The notes: generated from the letters alone by a model not told the origin. 64,000 nt of DNA from Sphingobacterium sp. UGAL515B_05 (GCF_033097525.1 NZ_CP109907.1:2046001-2110000); one strand, 5' to 3'; positions 35,489-45,615 are shown, numbered from the stretch's first letter. Numbers and translations are program-made.

Positions 35489-36002
35489 TGTAAAACAACA
35501 TAATGAAAATGTAACGTTTTCTCCAGAATTGTTAGCCAAGTTTGGAGAAGTGGTAAGCCGTTACCCCGAAGGAAAGCAGAAATCGGGCTTATTGCCCATT
35601 TTACATTTGGTTCAGGCGGAATACGGCTGGGTCAGCGCAGATGCGATGGATAAGGTTGCTGTTTACCTGAATATATTACCGATTGAGGTGTATGAGGTGG
35701 CAACCTTCTATACCATGTTCCTGTTACAGCCTAAAGGAAAATATGTACTGGAGATTTGTCGTACCGGGCCTTGTTGTTTGGTCGGTGCAGAGCGTATTAT
35801 GGGGCATTTAGAGCAAAAGCTCGGTGTAAAGGAGGGCCAGGTCACAAGCGATGGGCTTTTCTCTTGGCGTGGTGTAGAATGTTTGGCTGCCTGTGGTTTT
35901 GGACCCGTCTTACAGATCGGTCCTGAGTATACATTCTATGAGAATCTGACAGAAGATAAAGTCGACGAATTGATTGATAATTTAAAAGCTAAAACAGAAT
36001 AA
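35481..36002 (+). CDS. nuoE: NADH-quinone oxidoreductase subunit E
   Basis: The 24-kDa-type subunit of the NADH-dehydrogenase module, 173 residues, with a thioredoxin-like [2Fe-2S] domain for cluster N1a. The ligands are the cysteines in EICRTGPCCLVG and ECLAACGFGPV. The helical N-terminal part (SGLLPILHLVQAEYGWVS) is normal. Its presence distinguishes this operon from the reduced Bacteroides type, which lacks nuoEFG. Confidence 0.95.
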   Translation: MLSVKQHNENVTFSPELLAKFGEVVSRYPEGKQKSGLLPILHLVQAEYGWVSADAMDKVAVYLNILPIEVYEVATFYTMFLLQPKGKYVLEICRTGPCCLVGAERIMGHLEQKLGVKEGQVTSDGLFSWRGVECLAACGFGPVLQIGPEYTFYENLTEDKVDELIDNLKAKTE

Positions 36003-36003
36003 T

Positions 36004-37359
36004 ATGGCACGTAAACTTTTGTTGACTCATATCGATGTTCCGGGCATCAATACCTTTGAGGTCTATCGACAAAAAGGTGGTTATGTTGCTGTTGAAAAAG
36101 TATTAAAGACAATGTCCCCTGAGGACGTTGTCGAAGAGGTTAAGAAGTCTGGATTACGTGGTCGTGGGGGAGCTGGTTTTCCGACGGGGATGAAATGGTC
36201 CTTTTTGGCCAAACCTGAGGGGGTGCCGCGCTATTTGGTCTGCAATGCCGACGAGTCTGAACCAGGGACATTCAAAGACCGTTATTTAATGACACATATT
36301 CCGCACGCACTCATTGAGGGAATGATTGTATCCAGCTTTGCTTTGGGGGCTCATACCTCGTATATCTATGTGCGTGGAGAGATGATGCCACAGATCAGAA
36401 TTCTGGAGCGTGCTATTGCTGAAGCCAAGGAAAAAGGGTTTTTGGGTAAAAATATTTTAGGTTCGGGGTATGATCTGGAGATCTATGTTCAACCGGGAGG
36501 TGGAGCGTATATCTGTGGAGAGGAAACGGCTTTATTAGAGTCCTTAGAAGGTAAACGCGGTAACCCACGTATTAAACCCCCTTTTCCAGCGATAGCGGGT
36601 TTATATAACTGCCCGACAGTGGTGAATAATGTGGAGTCTATTGCAACCACAGTTCCCATTATTAATTTGGGTGGTGAAGAGTATGCTAAAATCGGTGTAG
36701 AGCGTAGTACCGGAACAAAATTGATTTCCGCTAGCGGAAATATTGTAAAACCTGGTGTCTATGAGATCGAACTTGGTCTGCCCGTTGAAGAGTTCATTTA
36801 CTCGGATGAATACTGTGGTGGTATTGCCAATGGGAAACGAATGAAAGCGGTCGTAGCCGGCGGCTCTTCGGTGCCTATTTTACCGGCTAATCTGATCTTG
36901 AAAACTGCTGCTGGAAATAGCCGGTTGATGACTTATGAGTCATTGGCTGATGGTGGCTTCCAAACCGGTACAATGCTTGGGTCAGGTGGTTTCATCGTAT
37001 TTGATGAGGATCAATGCGTGGTGCGTAATACCTGGAACTTTGCGCGATTCTATCATCATGAAAGCTGTGGCCAATGCTCGCCTTGTCGTGAAGGAACAGG
37101 TTGGATGGAGAAGGTACTGCACAAGATCGAGAGCGGTCATGGTGCTATGGAGGATATTGATTTACTGTGGGACGTTCAACGAAAAATAGAAGGGAATACA
37201 ATTTGCCCATTGGGGGATGCTGCGGCATGGCCTGTGGCAGCTGCAATACGACACTTTAGGGATGAATTTGAATGGCATATCCTGCATCCGGAAGAGTCAC
37301 AAACAAAAAATTATGGACTGGCACATTATGCTGATCCTTTACAACCAATAGTATCATAA
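36004..37359 (+). CDS. nuoF: NADH-quinone oxidoreductase subunit F
   Basis: The 51-kDa-type NADH-binding subunit (451 residues). FMN and NADH are bound by the glycine-rich GLRGRGGAGFPTGMKW (near residue 50) and by YLVCNADESEPGTFKDR and GAYICGEETALLESLEG. Cluster N3 is ligated by ESCGQCSPCREGTGWM and the Cys in NTICPLGDAAAWP. It begins 1 bp after nuoE. All expected motifs are intact. Confidence 0.97.
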   Translation: MARKLLLTHIDVPGINTFEVYRQKGGYVAVEKVLKTMSPEDVVEEVKKSGLRGRGGAGFPTGMKWSFLAKPEGVPRYLVCNADESEPGTFKDRYLMTHIPHALIEGMIVSSFALGAHTSYIYVRGEMMPQIRILERAIAEAKEKGFLGKNILGSGYDLEIYVQPGGGAYICGEETALLESLEGKRGNPRIKPPFPAIAGLYNCPTVVNNVESIATTVPIINLGGEEYAKIGVERSTGTKLISASGNIVKPGVYEIELGLPVEEFIYSDEYCGGIANGKRMKAVVAGGSSVPILPANLILKTAAGNSRLMTYESLADGGFQTGTMLGSGGFIVFDEDQCVVRNTWNFARFYHHESCGQCSPCREGTGWMEKVLHKIESGHGAMEDIDLLWDVQRKIEGNTICPLGDAAAWPVAAAIRHFRDEFEWHILHPEESQTKNYGLAHYADPLQPIVS

Positions 37360-37389
37360 TAGAAGCTGTAACGATAAATTAATCATATC

Positions 37390-38409
37390 ATGGCAGAAGC
37401 GGAAGATATAAAGTTTAAGGTCACCATTGATGGTATACCGGTAGAGGTTGCTCCTGGGACAAGCATATTAAATGCAGCGAGACAGATCGGCGGCGATATA
37501 GTCCCTCCGGCAATGTGTTACTACTCCAAACTGGAGGGAAGTGGCGGTAAATGCCGTACCTGCTTGGTAAAAGTATCCAAGGGATCTGAAAAAGATCCGA
37601 GGCCTATGCCCAAACTGGTTGCTTCTTGCCGTACAACGGTGATGGACGGTATGGAGGTGCAGAATATCACTTCGCCGGAGGTGGTGGAAGCGAGAAAAGG
37701 GGTTGTTGAAATCTTATTGATTAACCATCCGTTGGATTGTCCTATCTGCGATCAGGCTGGTGAATGTAAATTGCAGGATCTTGGATATGAACACGGCAGT
37801 GCTCATACACGCTACGAATTCGATCGACGTACCTTCGAACGCATTGATCTGGGCGATAAGATCCAATTGCATATGAACCGTTGTATTCTCTGCTACCGTT
37901 GTGTTTATGTCGCAAATCAGTTGACCGATCAGCGTGTACACGGCATTTTAGGAAGAGGGGATCATGCTGAAATATCTACGTATATCGAAAATGTAATCGA
38001 TAATGATTTTTCCGGAAACGTCATTGATGTATGTCCTGTGGGTGCTTTGACGGATAAAACCTTCCGTTTTAAGAATAGGGTATGGTTTACGAAGCCTGTC
38101 GATGCTCATCGCGATTGTCCGACATGTTCGGGTAAGGTAACCTTATGGTATAAAGGCGAAGAAGTTATTCGGGTGACTGCTCGAAAGGATGAATATGGTG
38201 AGGTGGAGGATTTTATCTGCAATACCTGTCGCTTTGATCAGAAAAAAACGAGCGATTGGGTGTTGGAAGAACCGACAGAAATAGATCGCCATTCCGTCAT
38301 TTCTGCCAATCACTACGAGTTATTTAATCCGCCGAAAGTTGTTAAAGAGAATCCGATACTGCAGGAACAAAATCGCGAACAGTTGGCTAGAACAGAAAAA
38401 TTGAAATAA
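37390..38409 (+). CDS. nuoG: NADH-quinone oxidoreductase subunit G, short form
   Basis: A 339-residue NuoG carrying clusters N1b (CYYSKLEGSGGKCRTC plus a later Cys), N5 (NHPLDCPICDQAGECKLQ, His-Cys3) and N4 (HMNRCILCYRCVYV with VIDVCPVGAL). A further Cys set, HRDCPTCSGKV and FICNTCRF, marks the beginning of the molybdopterin-type domain, which then stops. Enterobacterial NuoG is over 900 residues; the short form is usual for this lineage and is not a frameshift, because the gene ends cleanly and nuoH follows 8 bp later. Confidence 0.93.
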   Translation: MAEAEDIKFKVTIDGIPVEVAPGTSILNAARQIGGDIVPPAMCYYSKLEGSGGKCRTCLVKVSKGSEKDPRPMPKLVASCRTTVMDGMEVQNITSPEVVEARKGVVEILLINHPLDCPICDQAGECKLQDLGYEHGSAHTRYEFDRRTFERIDLGDKIQLHMNRCILCYRCVYVANQLTDQRVHGILGRGDHAEISTYIENVIDNDFSGNVIDVCPVGALTDKTFRFKNRVWFTKPVDAHRDCPTCSGKVTLWYKGEEVIRVTARKDEYGEVEDFICNTCRFDQKKTSDWVLEEPTEIDRHSVISANHYELFNPPKVVKENPILQEQNREQLARTEKLK

Positions 38410-38417
38410 TCACAAAC

Positions 38418-39461
38418 ATGGAGTGGTCTTTTGTCATCGAAAAATTAATACTGGTGTCCATAGTTTTCGTTATCACCTTGGTGATCGCGATGTATTCGAC
38501 ACTTGCGGAACGTAAAATTGCAGGCTTTATGCAAGATCGATATGGGCCTGATCGGGCTGGTATCTTCGGGATCTTACAACCCTTGTGCGACGGGGGGAAG
38601 TTTTTCTTTAAAGAGGAAATTATCCCGGCAGGCGCACATAAGGTGCTCTTTATTTTGGGACCTACAATTGCGATTATAACGGCATGTATTAGTTCAGCCG
38701 TTATTCCATGGGGGCAGGAGCTACAGATTGGAGACCGAACGATTTCTTTGCAGGTTGCACAAGGAATCAATGTAGGGGTGTTGTATATGTTTGGTGTGAT
38801 TGCACTGGGTGTATATGGTATCATGTTGGGCGGCTGGGCTTCCAATAATAAATTCTCACTTATGGGGGCAATTCGTGCAGCATCACAGAGTATCAGCTAT
38901 GAGATTGCAATGGGATTATCACTTATTGCGCTATTGATGGTAACGCGCACTTTGACACTCGAAGAAATCGTTGCACAACAGTCGGGTTTTGTCAATTGGA
39001 ATATCTGGTCACAGCCCTTGGGCTTTCTCATTTTTATGGTCTGTGCTTTCGCCGAATGTAATCGGGTTCCTTTTGATTTGCCAGAATGTGAAACGGAGCT
39101 TGTTGGTGGCTACCATACGGAGTACTCCTCCATGAAATTGGGGCTTTATATGTTTTCCGAATACATCAATATGTTTGTTTCCTCGGCGCTGATGGCATCT
39201 CTTTATTTTGGCGGATACAATTTCCCTTTTATGAATGATCTGGGATGGTCGGCCAATATGATCACGATCGTCGGGGTGGTTGCATTCTTCATTAAAATAT
39301 TGCTGTTTATCTTTTTCTTTATGTGGGTGCGCTGGACTTTACCACGTTTCCGCTACGATCAATTGATGAATCTGGGCTGGAAGATGTTGATTCCATTGGC
39401 GATTGCCAATATTGTACTTACAGGTGTATTTACATTGATTAAAGATACTTATTTCTCATAA
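38418..39461 (+). CDS. nuoH: NADH-quinone oxidoreductase subunit H
   Basis: A membrane subunit of 347 residues with about eight helices that connects the quinone chamber to the proton channels. AERKIAGFMQDRYGPDRAG is the first-loop signature and AECNRVPFDLPECETELVGGYHTEYS the conserved acidic loop. MRWTLPRFRYDQ-type sequence appears as VRWTLPRFRYDQLM near the end. All three are intact. Confidence 0.97.
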   Translation: MEWSFVIEKLILVSIVFVITLVIAMYSTLAERKIAGFMQDRYGPDRAGIFGILQPLCDGGKFFFKEEIIPAGAHKVLFILGPTIAIITACISSAVIPWGQELQIGDRTISLQVAQGINVGVLYMFGVIALGVYGIMLGGWASNNKFSLMGAIRAASQSISYEIAMGLSLIALLMVTRTLTLEEIVAQQSGFVNWNIWSQPLGFLIFMVCAFAECNRVPFDLPECETELVGGYHTEYSSMKLGLYMFSEYINMFVSSALMASLYFGGYNFPFMNDLGWSANMITIVGVVAFFIKILLFIFFFMWVRWTLPRFRYDQLMNLGWKMLIPLAIANIVLTGVFTLIKDTYFS

Positions 39462-39474
39462 GAAAGGACATTTT

Positions 39475-39984
39475 ATGCAACTAACCAATCGTAAAAAAGT
39501 AATTGAACAAAAACCGATGACATTTTCGGAAAGAATTTACTTTCCCGCTATTATCAAAGGTTTACGCATTACATTAAGGCATTTTTTTAAGAAAATTCCA
39601 ACCATTAAATATCCGGAGGAAATAAGACCTTATTCGAAAAACTTCAGGGGCCAGCATTCGCTCAAACGTGACGAAGAAGGGCGTGAGCGTTGTACAGCCT
39701 GTGGATTATGTGCCTTATCCTGCCCTGCGGAGGCGATTACAATGACCGCTGCGGAGCGTAAAAAAGGGGAGGAGCATCTTTATCGCGAGGAAAAATATGC
39801 GTCAGTATATGAAATCAATATGTTGCGTTGTATTTTCTGTGGCTTGTGTGAAGAGGCTTGCCCGAAAGAAGCGATCTATTTGGATGGACCACATGTGACA
39901 GCAGATTATCTCCGTAAGGATTTTATCTATGGAAAAGACAAATTGGTCGAACCAACTTTTGATATTACCAAGTTAAAGAGCTAA
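39475..39984 (+). CDS. nuoI: NADH-quinone oxidoreductase subunit I
   Basis: The TYKY-type subunit (169 residues) with two [4Fe-4S] clusters, N6a and N6b. The ferredoxin motifs are CTACGLCALSCPAEAI and CIFCGLCEEACPKEAI, with all eight cysteines. The amphipathic N-terminus (about 1-45) sits against the membrane arm. The charged insert between the motifs, EHLYREEKYASVYEIN, is typical. Confidence 0.97.
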   Translation: MQLTNRKKVIEQKPMTFSERIYFPAIIKGLRITLRHFFKKIPTIKYPEEIRPYSKNFRGQHSLKRDEEGRERCTACGLCALSCPAEAITMTAAERKKGEEHLYREEKYASVYEINMLRCIFCGLCEEACPKEAIYLDGPHVTADYLRKDFIYGKDKLVEPTFDITKLKS

Positions 39985-39995
39985 ACCAAGAAATT

Positions 39996-40493
39996 ATGAC
40001 AGTATTTTATTTTGTAGCCTTCTTGTCTATTTTCTTTGCGCTGATGACCATTTTTACAAAAAATCCTGTGCACAGTGTATTGTATCTGGTCATTACGTTT
40101 TTCACGTTTACCGTACATTATATTCTTTTGAATGCGCAGTTTTTGGCTGTGGTGAATTTCATCGTATACATGGGAGCCATCATGGTTTTGTTTTTATTTG
40201 TATTGATGCTGCTCAACCTGAATAAGGATATCGAACCCATGAAATCCAATTTGGTTAAGTTTATGGGCGTAATCGCCGGCTGTTGCCTATTGGTGACTTT
40301 CTTCGGTGTATACCGCGTATTTGATATTTCTAATCCCTTGACTGTTGTTAATCCAGAAATTGGGTTGGTTAAGAATCTGGGTAAGGTGTTGTTTAACGAA
40401 TTTTTGCTTCCTTTTGAGTTATCATCATTATTGTTATTGACGGCAATGATTGGAGCAATATTATTAGCTAAGAAAGAACCTAAACAAATCTAA
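39996..40493 (+). CDS. nuoJ: NADH-quinone oxidoreductase subunit J
   Basis: A membrane-arm subunit of 165 residues with five helices. Conserved features are the NPVHSVLYLV of helix 2 and VNFIVYMGAIMVLFLFVLML, which contains the pi-bulge helix linked to proton-channel coupling. The end LTAMIGAILLAKKEPKQI is normal. It shares one base with the nuoK start (TAATG). Confidence 0.95.
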   Translation: MTVFYFVAFLSIFFALMTIFTKNPVHSVLYLVITFFTFTVHYILLNAQFLAVVNFIVYMGAIMVLFLFVLMLLNLNKDIEPMKSNLVKFMGVIAGCCLLVTFFGVYRVFDISNPLTVVNPEIGLVKNLGKVLFNEFLLPFELSSLLLLTAMIGAILLAKKEPKQI

Positions 40494-40822
40494 TGGAAAC
40501 AGTTGTTCAACAGTTGCAGGGGGTGCCAATAAATCATTATCTGATTTTTTGTGCGATTATTTTCGTTATTGGTGTTATTGGTGTTCTTATTCGCCGTAAC
40601 GTCATTATTATTATGATGTCTATTGAATTGATGCTTAACGCGGTAAATCTTCTTTTGGCTGCTTTTTCAGTGCAGCATGGCGATTCATCCGGGCAGGTGT
40701 TTGTCTTCTTTATCATGGCATTGGCGGCGGCAGAAGTTGCCGTTGGCTTGGCGATTATTATTATGGTATATCGGAATACGAAGTCTGTGGATATCGATTC
40801 CTTAAATAAACTGCGTTGGTAG
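40493..40822 (+). CDS. nuoK: NADH-quinone oxidoreductase subunit K
   Basis: A small antiporter-like membrane subunit (109 residues, three helices). The second helix SIELMLNAVNLLLAAFS holds the conserved Glu used in proton transfer, and a second Glu lies in ALAAAEVAVGLAIII. The start overlaps the nuoJ stop by one base, pointing to coupled translation. Confidence 0.96.
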   Translation: METVVQQLQGVPINHYLIFCAIIFVIGVIGVLIRRNVIIIMMSIELMLNAVNLLLAAFSVQHGDSSGQVFVFFIMALAAAEVAVGLAIIIMVYRNTKSVDIDSLNKLRW

Positions 40823-40841
40823 AACTTAAGAAATAAATACG

Positions 40842-42764
40842 ATGAGTGAATTAGTCTGGTTGATTCCCCTTTTGCCCTTAATCGGGTTTATAGTGAACGG
40901 ATTGGGTAGGAATACCTTTTCCAAAGGTATGATAGGCGCTGTTGGCAGCGCTGTAGTGCTTATTTCTTTTGTATGTAGCTGTCTTCTGTTCTCCGAAGTC
41001 TACCAAGCGAGACAAGCTGGACAAGCAGGCATCATTGAACAACATGTATTTGATTGGATTGCAGTGGGCAATCTCAAGGTTGGATTGTCTTTTTTGGTAG
41101 ACCCGTTAAGTGCGATCATGCTCTTAATCGTTACGGGAATTGGTTTCCTTATCCATGTCTATTCCATTGGTTATATGCATCATGATAGTGGATTTGGTAA
41201 GTTCTTCGCTTATTTGAATCTCTTTATCTTTTTTATGTTGCTATTGGTATTGGGTTCCAATTACCTGGTCATGTTCATTGGCTGGGAAGGTGTAGGACTA
41301 TGTTCTTACTTATTGATCGGCTTTTGGTACAAAAATAGTTCCTATGCAAATGCAGCGAAAAAAGCATTTGTGATGAATAGAATAGGTGATTTGGGTTTTC
41401 TACTTGCGGTATTTTTAATACTCGGAACCTTTGGGTCTTTAGAATTTTCAACTGTATTTCCAGCAGCTAAGAATTTCGCTGTCGGTGATATTACTGTCGT
41501 TAGCATTACCATTTTATTGTTTATTGCTGCGACAGGTAAATCTGCGCAGATACCTTTGTTTACCTGGTTGCCAGATGCCATGGCTGGCCCGACACCCGTG
41601 TCGGCCCTGATCCATGCGGCGACGATGGTTACAGCCGGTATTTATATGATTGCACGTTCCAATGTATTGTTTATTCTTTCACCGTTTACCTTACAACTCA
41701 TTACAGTCATCGCTATTTGTACAGCACTACTGGCTGCTGCGATTGCACTGACGCAGAATGATATTAAGAAAGTATTGGCTTATTCAACCGTTTCACAACT
41801 TGGGTATATGTTCCTTGGCCTTGGTGTCGGAGCATTTACGGGAGCGTTTTTCCATGTATTGACTCATGCCTTCTTCAAAGCTTTACTATTCTTAGGGGCT
41901 GGATCTGTTATACATGGTATGAGTGAGGAACAGGATATGCGTAAAATGGGCGGCTTGAAGAAAGCAATGCCTATTACTTATCTGACGATGTTGATGGGGA
42001 CAATTGCGATTGCGGGAATTCCGCCATTCTCAGGTTTCTTCTCCAAAGACGAAATATTGGCGGGCGCTTTTGCCGCTAGTCCGGTCTTATGGGGTTTAGG
42101 GTTTATTGGTGCATTAATGACGGCATTCTATATGTTTAGAATGTTGTTTATGACATTTTCTGGAACATTTCGTGGTACGGAAGAGCAAAAGCATCATTTG
42201 CATGAATCTCCGAAGAGTATGACCATGCCACTCATTGTATTGGCTATACTTTCTGTGGTTGGAGGTGTAATCAACTTACCAGCTGTTTTGGGCGGTAATC
42301 ATTGGCTTGAGGATTTCCTGGCGCCAGTGTTCTCAGAGGGAAAAGCGATAATACCTGCAACTCATCATTTGGAACACAGTACTGAATATGTATTAATGGC
42401 CGTTTCTGTTGTTGGGGTATTGATTATGGTTGCTTTATCCTTTAATAAGTATGTTAAACGACAACAGTTACCTGAAGCGGGAGAAGGTACCAGAAGTTTC
42501 TTGGCGAATCTATCTTACAATAAGTTTTACGTGGATGAACTTTATGATAGCATCATTGTACGTCCAATCAATTGGCTCTCGGCTTTCTTTGGGAATGTTG
42601 TGGATCAACGTGGGATTGACGGTGTTGTTAACGGTGCCGGGAAAGCAACATTTGATACAGGAAAAGTATTGCGTTTGCTCCAGAATGGTAATGTTGGTTT
42701 TTATTTATTGATGATGGTAATTGGGGTGATTGCCATTTTCATCTATGGATTGTTGAGTCTTTAA
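40842..42764 (+). CDS. nuoL: NADH-quinone oxidoreductase subunit L
   Basis: The distal proton-pumping subunit (640 residues). The antiporter core shows GWEGVGLCSYLLIGFW with the key Glu, GKSAQIPLFTWLPDAMAGPTPVSALIHAATMVTAGIYM with the broken-helix Lys/His network, and ALTQNDIKKVLAYSTVSQLGYM. The C-terminal part contains the long lateral helix and ends with a final membrane anchor. Length and motifs are normal. Confidence 0.97.
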   Translation: MSELVWLIPLLPLIGFIVNGLGRNTFSKGMIGAVGSAVVLISFVCSCLLFSEVYQARQAGQAGIIEQHVFDWIAVGNLKVGLSFLVDPLSAIMLLIVTGIGFLIHVYSIGYMHHDSGFGKFFAYLNLFIFFMLLLVLGSNYLVMFIGWEGVGLCSYLLIGFWYKNSSYANAAKKAFVMNRIGDLGFLLAVFLILGTFGSLEFSTVFPAAKNFAVGDITVVSITILLFIAATGKSAQIPLFTWLPDAMAGPTPVSALIHAATMVTAGIYMIARSNVLFILSPFTLQLITVIAICTALLAAAIALTQNDIKKVLAYSTVSQLGYMFLGLGVGAFTGAFFHVLTHAFFKALLFLGAGSVIHGMSEEQDMRKMGGLKKAMPITYLTMLMGTIAIAGIPPFSGFFSKDEILAGAFAASPVLWGLGFIGALMTAFYMFRMLFMTFSGTFRGTEEQKHHLHESPKSMTMPLIVLAILSVVGGVINLPAVLGGNHWLEDFLAPVFSEGKAIIPATHHLEHSTEYVLMAVSVVGVLIMVALSFNKYVKRQQLPEAGEGTRSFLANLSYNKFYVDELYDSIIVRPINWLSAFFGNVVDQRGIDGVVNGAGKATFDTGKVLRLLQNGNVGFYLLMMVIGVIAIFIYGLLSL

Positions 42765-42778
42765 TTTTGGTATAATCG

Positions 42779-44221
42779 ATGGATAACTTGTTTTTACTTA
42801 TTTTATTGCCGTTAATAAGCGCATTGATTCTAACGTTCTTAAAGACCAATGCTGCAAAGTCTATTGCCTTGATTTTATCATTACTGTCTTTGGCCTTGAC
42901 TATTCCTTTCCTTTGTACTTTTGACGCGAATGGCGGAATGCAATTTGAACAAAATTGGCTATGGATTTCTTCATTGCATATTCATTTTCATATCGGCGTT
43001 GATGGAATTAGCTTGCCGTTGATCTTATTGACGAATGGGCTGATGCCTTTAATTATTGCAACAACCTTTAAGAAGGATTATAAAGGAAACTTTTATGCAT
43101 TAATGGCTTTTATGCAAGCGGGCTTATTGCTCGTATTTATGGCCTTGGATGCGTTTACTTTTTATGTGGGTTGGGAGATTGCCCTGATTCCGATTTATTT
43201 TATTTGTGCACTTTGGGGTGAAGGAGATCGTATCCGCGTAAATTTGAAATTCTTTATTTATACTTTTTTGGGTAGCCTTTTGATGTTGATCGGTATTCTT
43301 TATCTCTATCAACAAGTGCCCAATCGTGATTTTGAATGGACTTCATTTATTGCATTAGATTTGGGGGGAAATACACAGCGATGGTTGTTTTGGGCTTTTT
43401 TTGTTGCTTTCGCCATCAAAATACCAATTTTTCCTTTTCATACTTGGCAACCCAATACGTATACAAACGCACCTGCAGCAGGTACGATGTTGTTGGCGGG
43501 TATCATGCTCAAAATGGGGGTTTATGGTTTAATGCGTTGGCTATTGCCTATCGCACCAGCCGGTGTTGCTCTATACGGACATTTTGCAATGATCTTATGC
43601 GTTATTGGGATCGTTTATGCTTCCATTATTGCAATTAAACAAGATGATGTGAAGCGATTGATCGCCTATTCATCAATAGCCCACGTTGGCTTAATTAGTG
43701 CTGGTGTCTTCACATGGAATACGAATGGCCTGAGTGGAGCAACTATTCAAATGTTAAATCACGGTATTTCTGTGATAGGGCTTTTTTATGTGTTGGATAT
43801 TATTCAGCAACGCACACAGACACGTAGTCTCACTGAGCTTGGTGGAATAGCAAGCAAGGCACCTCGGTTGGCCATCTTCTTTATGATTATTTGTATGGGA
43901 GCAGTGGGGTTACCATTAACGAATGGGTTTATTGGTGAGTTTTTATTATTGAAAGGCGTTTTTCAATATGGATTTTGGTTTGCTGTTTTTGCGGGTTTAA
44001 CCTTAATTCTGGGTGCAGTTTATATCCTTAGGCTTTATCAAGGAACGATGCTGGGAGAAACGACCGAAAGAACTATACAATTTGAAGATGTAAAAGGAAC
44101 GGAACTTATTGTATTGACAGTGGTCTCTGTCTTGATCCTTTATATTGGTATATTCCCTAATTTCCTATTGAACCTTTCTGCAGGTTCTGTGGAAGTTTTA
44201 AGTACATTTTTAGGCAGATAA
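42779..44221 (+). CDS. nuoM: NADH-quinone oxidoreductase subunit M
   Basis: A proton-pumping subunit (480 residues, about 14 helices). FYVGWEIALIPIYFICALWG holds the conserved Glu, KIPIFPFHTWQPNTYTNAPAAGTMLLAGIMLKMGVYG the channel Lys/His helices, and IKQDDVKRLIAYSSIAHVG the next conserved segment. It is 15 bp after nuoL. The AGTMLLAG wording replaces the commoner GSVLLAG. Confidence 0.96.
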   Translation: MDNLFLLILLPLISALILTFLKTNAAKSIALILSLLSLALTIPFLCTFDANGGMQFEQNWLWISSLHIHFHIGVDGISLPLILLTNGLMPLIIATTFKKDYKGNFYALMAFMQAGLLLVFMALDAFTFYVGWEIALIPIYFICALWGEGDRIRVNLKFFIYTFLGSLLMLIGILYLYQQVPNRDFEWTSFIALDLGGNTQRWLFWAFFVAFAIKIPIFPFHTWQPNTYTNAPAAGTMLLAGIMLKMGVYGLMRWLLPIAPAGVALYGHFAMILCVIGIVYASIIAIKQDDVKRLIAYSSIAHVGLISAGVFTWNTNGLSGATIQMLNHGISVIGLFYVLDIIQQRTQTRSLTELGGIASKAPRLAIFFMIICMGAVGLPLTNGFIGEFLLLKGVFQYGFWFAVFAGLTLILGAVYILRLYQGTMLGETTERTIQFEDVKGTELIVLTVVSVLILYIGIFPNFLLNLSAGSVEVLSTFLGR

Positions 44222-44238
44222 TAGATATATTTAATTGT

Positions 44239-45615
44239 ATGGGTGCAATAATTACACTTTCGATATTAGCATTAGTCGTCCTTTACCTTGGCTTATTCAA
44301 GATGAAATCTATGCTGCTGCCTGTTTCTATTCTTGGCTTCTTGGTCGCAATTGGTTTCTTATGGAATGACTGGACTTCTACCAGCGGACCTCTCTATAGT
44401 GGGATGGTTCATTTTGATCATTATGCTATTGCTTTCTCGATCTTATGTATCGCAGTTACCTTGTGCATCTTTGTAATCTCAAAGGGATATTTTGATGAGG
44501 AGGGACAAATTGCGGAGTATTATTCATTATTGATTTTCTCGCTCACAGGTGCTGTTCTTGTCAATAGTTATCATAATTTTTCAATGCTTTTTTTAGGTAT
44601 TGAAATTATGTCTGTAGCGCTTTATATTTTGGTCGGTATACGTAAAAGAGACAAAGCATCAAATGAAGCTGCATTAAAGTACTTTTTAATGGGAGCTTTC
44701 TCTACTGGGTTTCTGCTGTTTGGTATTGCCCTGTTATACGGTGCTACTGGATCATTTGATTTAAGTGAAATCAAAAACTATGTCGTCAATAACCCGCAGG
44801 CAATTTCACCTTTGTTTTATGGTGGAATATTGCTCCTCATTGTGGGATTGACGTTCAAGGTGGGCGCTGTTCCCTTTCATTTCTGGACACCTGATGTTTA
44901 TGACGGGGCTCCGATACTGATTACGAGTTATATGAGTACGGTCGTTAAAGTTGCTTCTTTTGCTGGATTGTTACGTTTATTCAGTTATAGTCTATTGCCT
45001 TTACAAGATTTTTGGACGCCAGTTTTCTTAGTGATCGCCATTCTCACCTTATTTGTTGGAAATATTTCTGCATTAATGCAGTCTTCTTTCAAACGTATGC
45101 TTGCTTATTCAAGTGTTTCGCATGCTGGGTATATGTTATTTGCGATTGTTGCAGTTGGGGCTACTTCGGCTAATAGTATCTTTGCTTATGGCCTTGCCTA
45201 CTCGCTGGCAACCATTGTTGCCTTTACAGGATTGATTCTTGTCAAGAAAACGACTGGATCTGAGCATTTTGAAGCTTTCAATGGTTTGGGTAAACGAAAT
45301 CCTTTGCTTGCATTTGCCATTACAATAGCCATGCTTTCTCTTGCGGGAATACCGTTGACAGCTGGATTTATTGGTAAGTTTATGATGTTTTCTTCCGTTA
45401 TGGAAAATTATCATATTGTTTTGCTGGTATTGGCAGTAATCAATGCGGGCATTGCTGTGTATTACTACTTGAAAGTTGTCGTTGCGATGTACTTTAGAGA
45501 CAGCGACGAGTCTTGTGTTAATGTGCAATGGAACTATTCATTTGTCCTATTTCTTGCTGTTGTGCTTACAATTTTGATAGGGGTATACCCAGACTGCCTT
45601 TTAAAATTAATATAA
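44239..45615 (+). CDS. nuoN: NADH-quinone oxidoreductase subunit N
   Basis: The third antiporter-like subunit (458 residues). FLGIEIMSVALYILVGI has the conserved Glu, FKVGAVPFHFWTPDVYDGAPILITSYMSTVVKVASFA the channel region, and MQSSFKRMLAYSSVSHAGYM the following motif. It is the last of the fourteen nuo genes; a terminator lies about 30 bp after its stop. Confidence 0.96.
   Translation: MGAIITLSILALVVLYLGLFKMKSMLLPVSILGFLVAIGFLWNDWTSTSGPLYSGMVHFDHYAIAFSILCIAVTLCIFVISKGYFDEEGQIAEYYSLLIFSLTGAVLVNSYHNFSMLFLGIEIMSVALYILVGIRKRDKASNEAALKYFLMGAFSTGFLLFGIALLYGATGSFDLSEIKNYVVNNPQAISPLFYGGILLLIVGLTFKVGAVPFHFWTPDVYDGAPILITSYMSTVVKVASFAGLLRLFSYSLLPLQDFWTPVFLVIAILTLFVGNISALMQSSFKRMLAYSSVSHAGYMLFAIVAVGATSANSIFAYGLAYSLATIVAFTGLILVKKTTGSEHFEAFNGLGKRNPLLAFAITIAMLSLAGIPLTAGFIGKFMMFSSVMENYHIVLLVLAVINAGIAVYYYLKVVVAMYFRDSDESCVNVQWNYSFVLFLAVVLTILIGVYPDCLLKLI

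Noticed and set aside
38387..38845. 152-codon ORF antisense to nuoH
   Set aside because: It is the complement of conserved nuoH helices, so it is explained by that gene.
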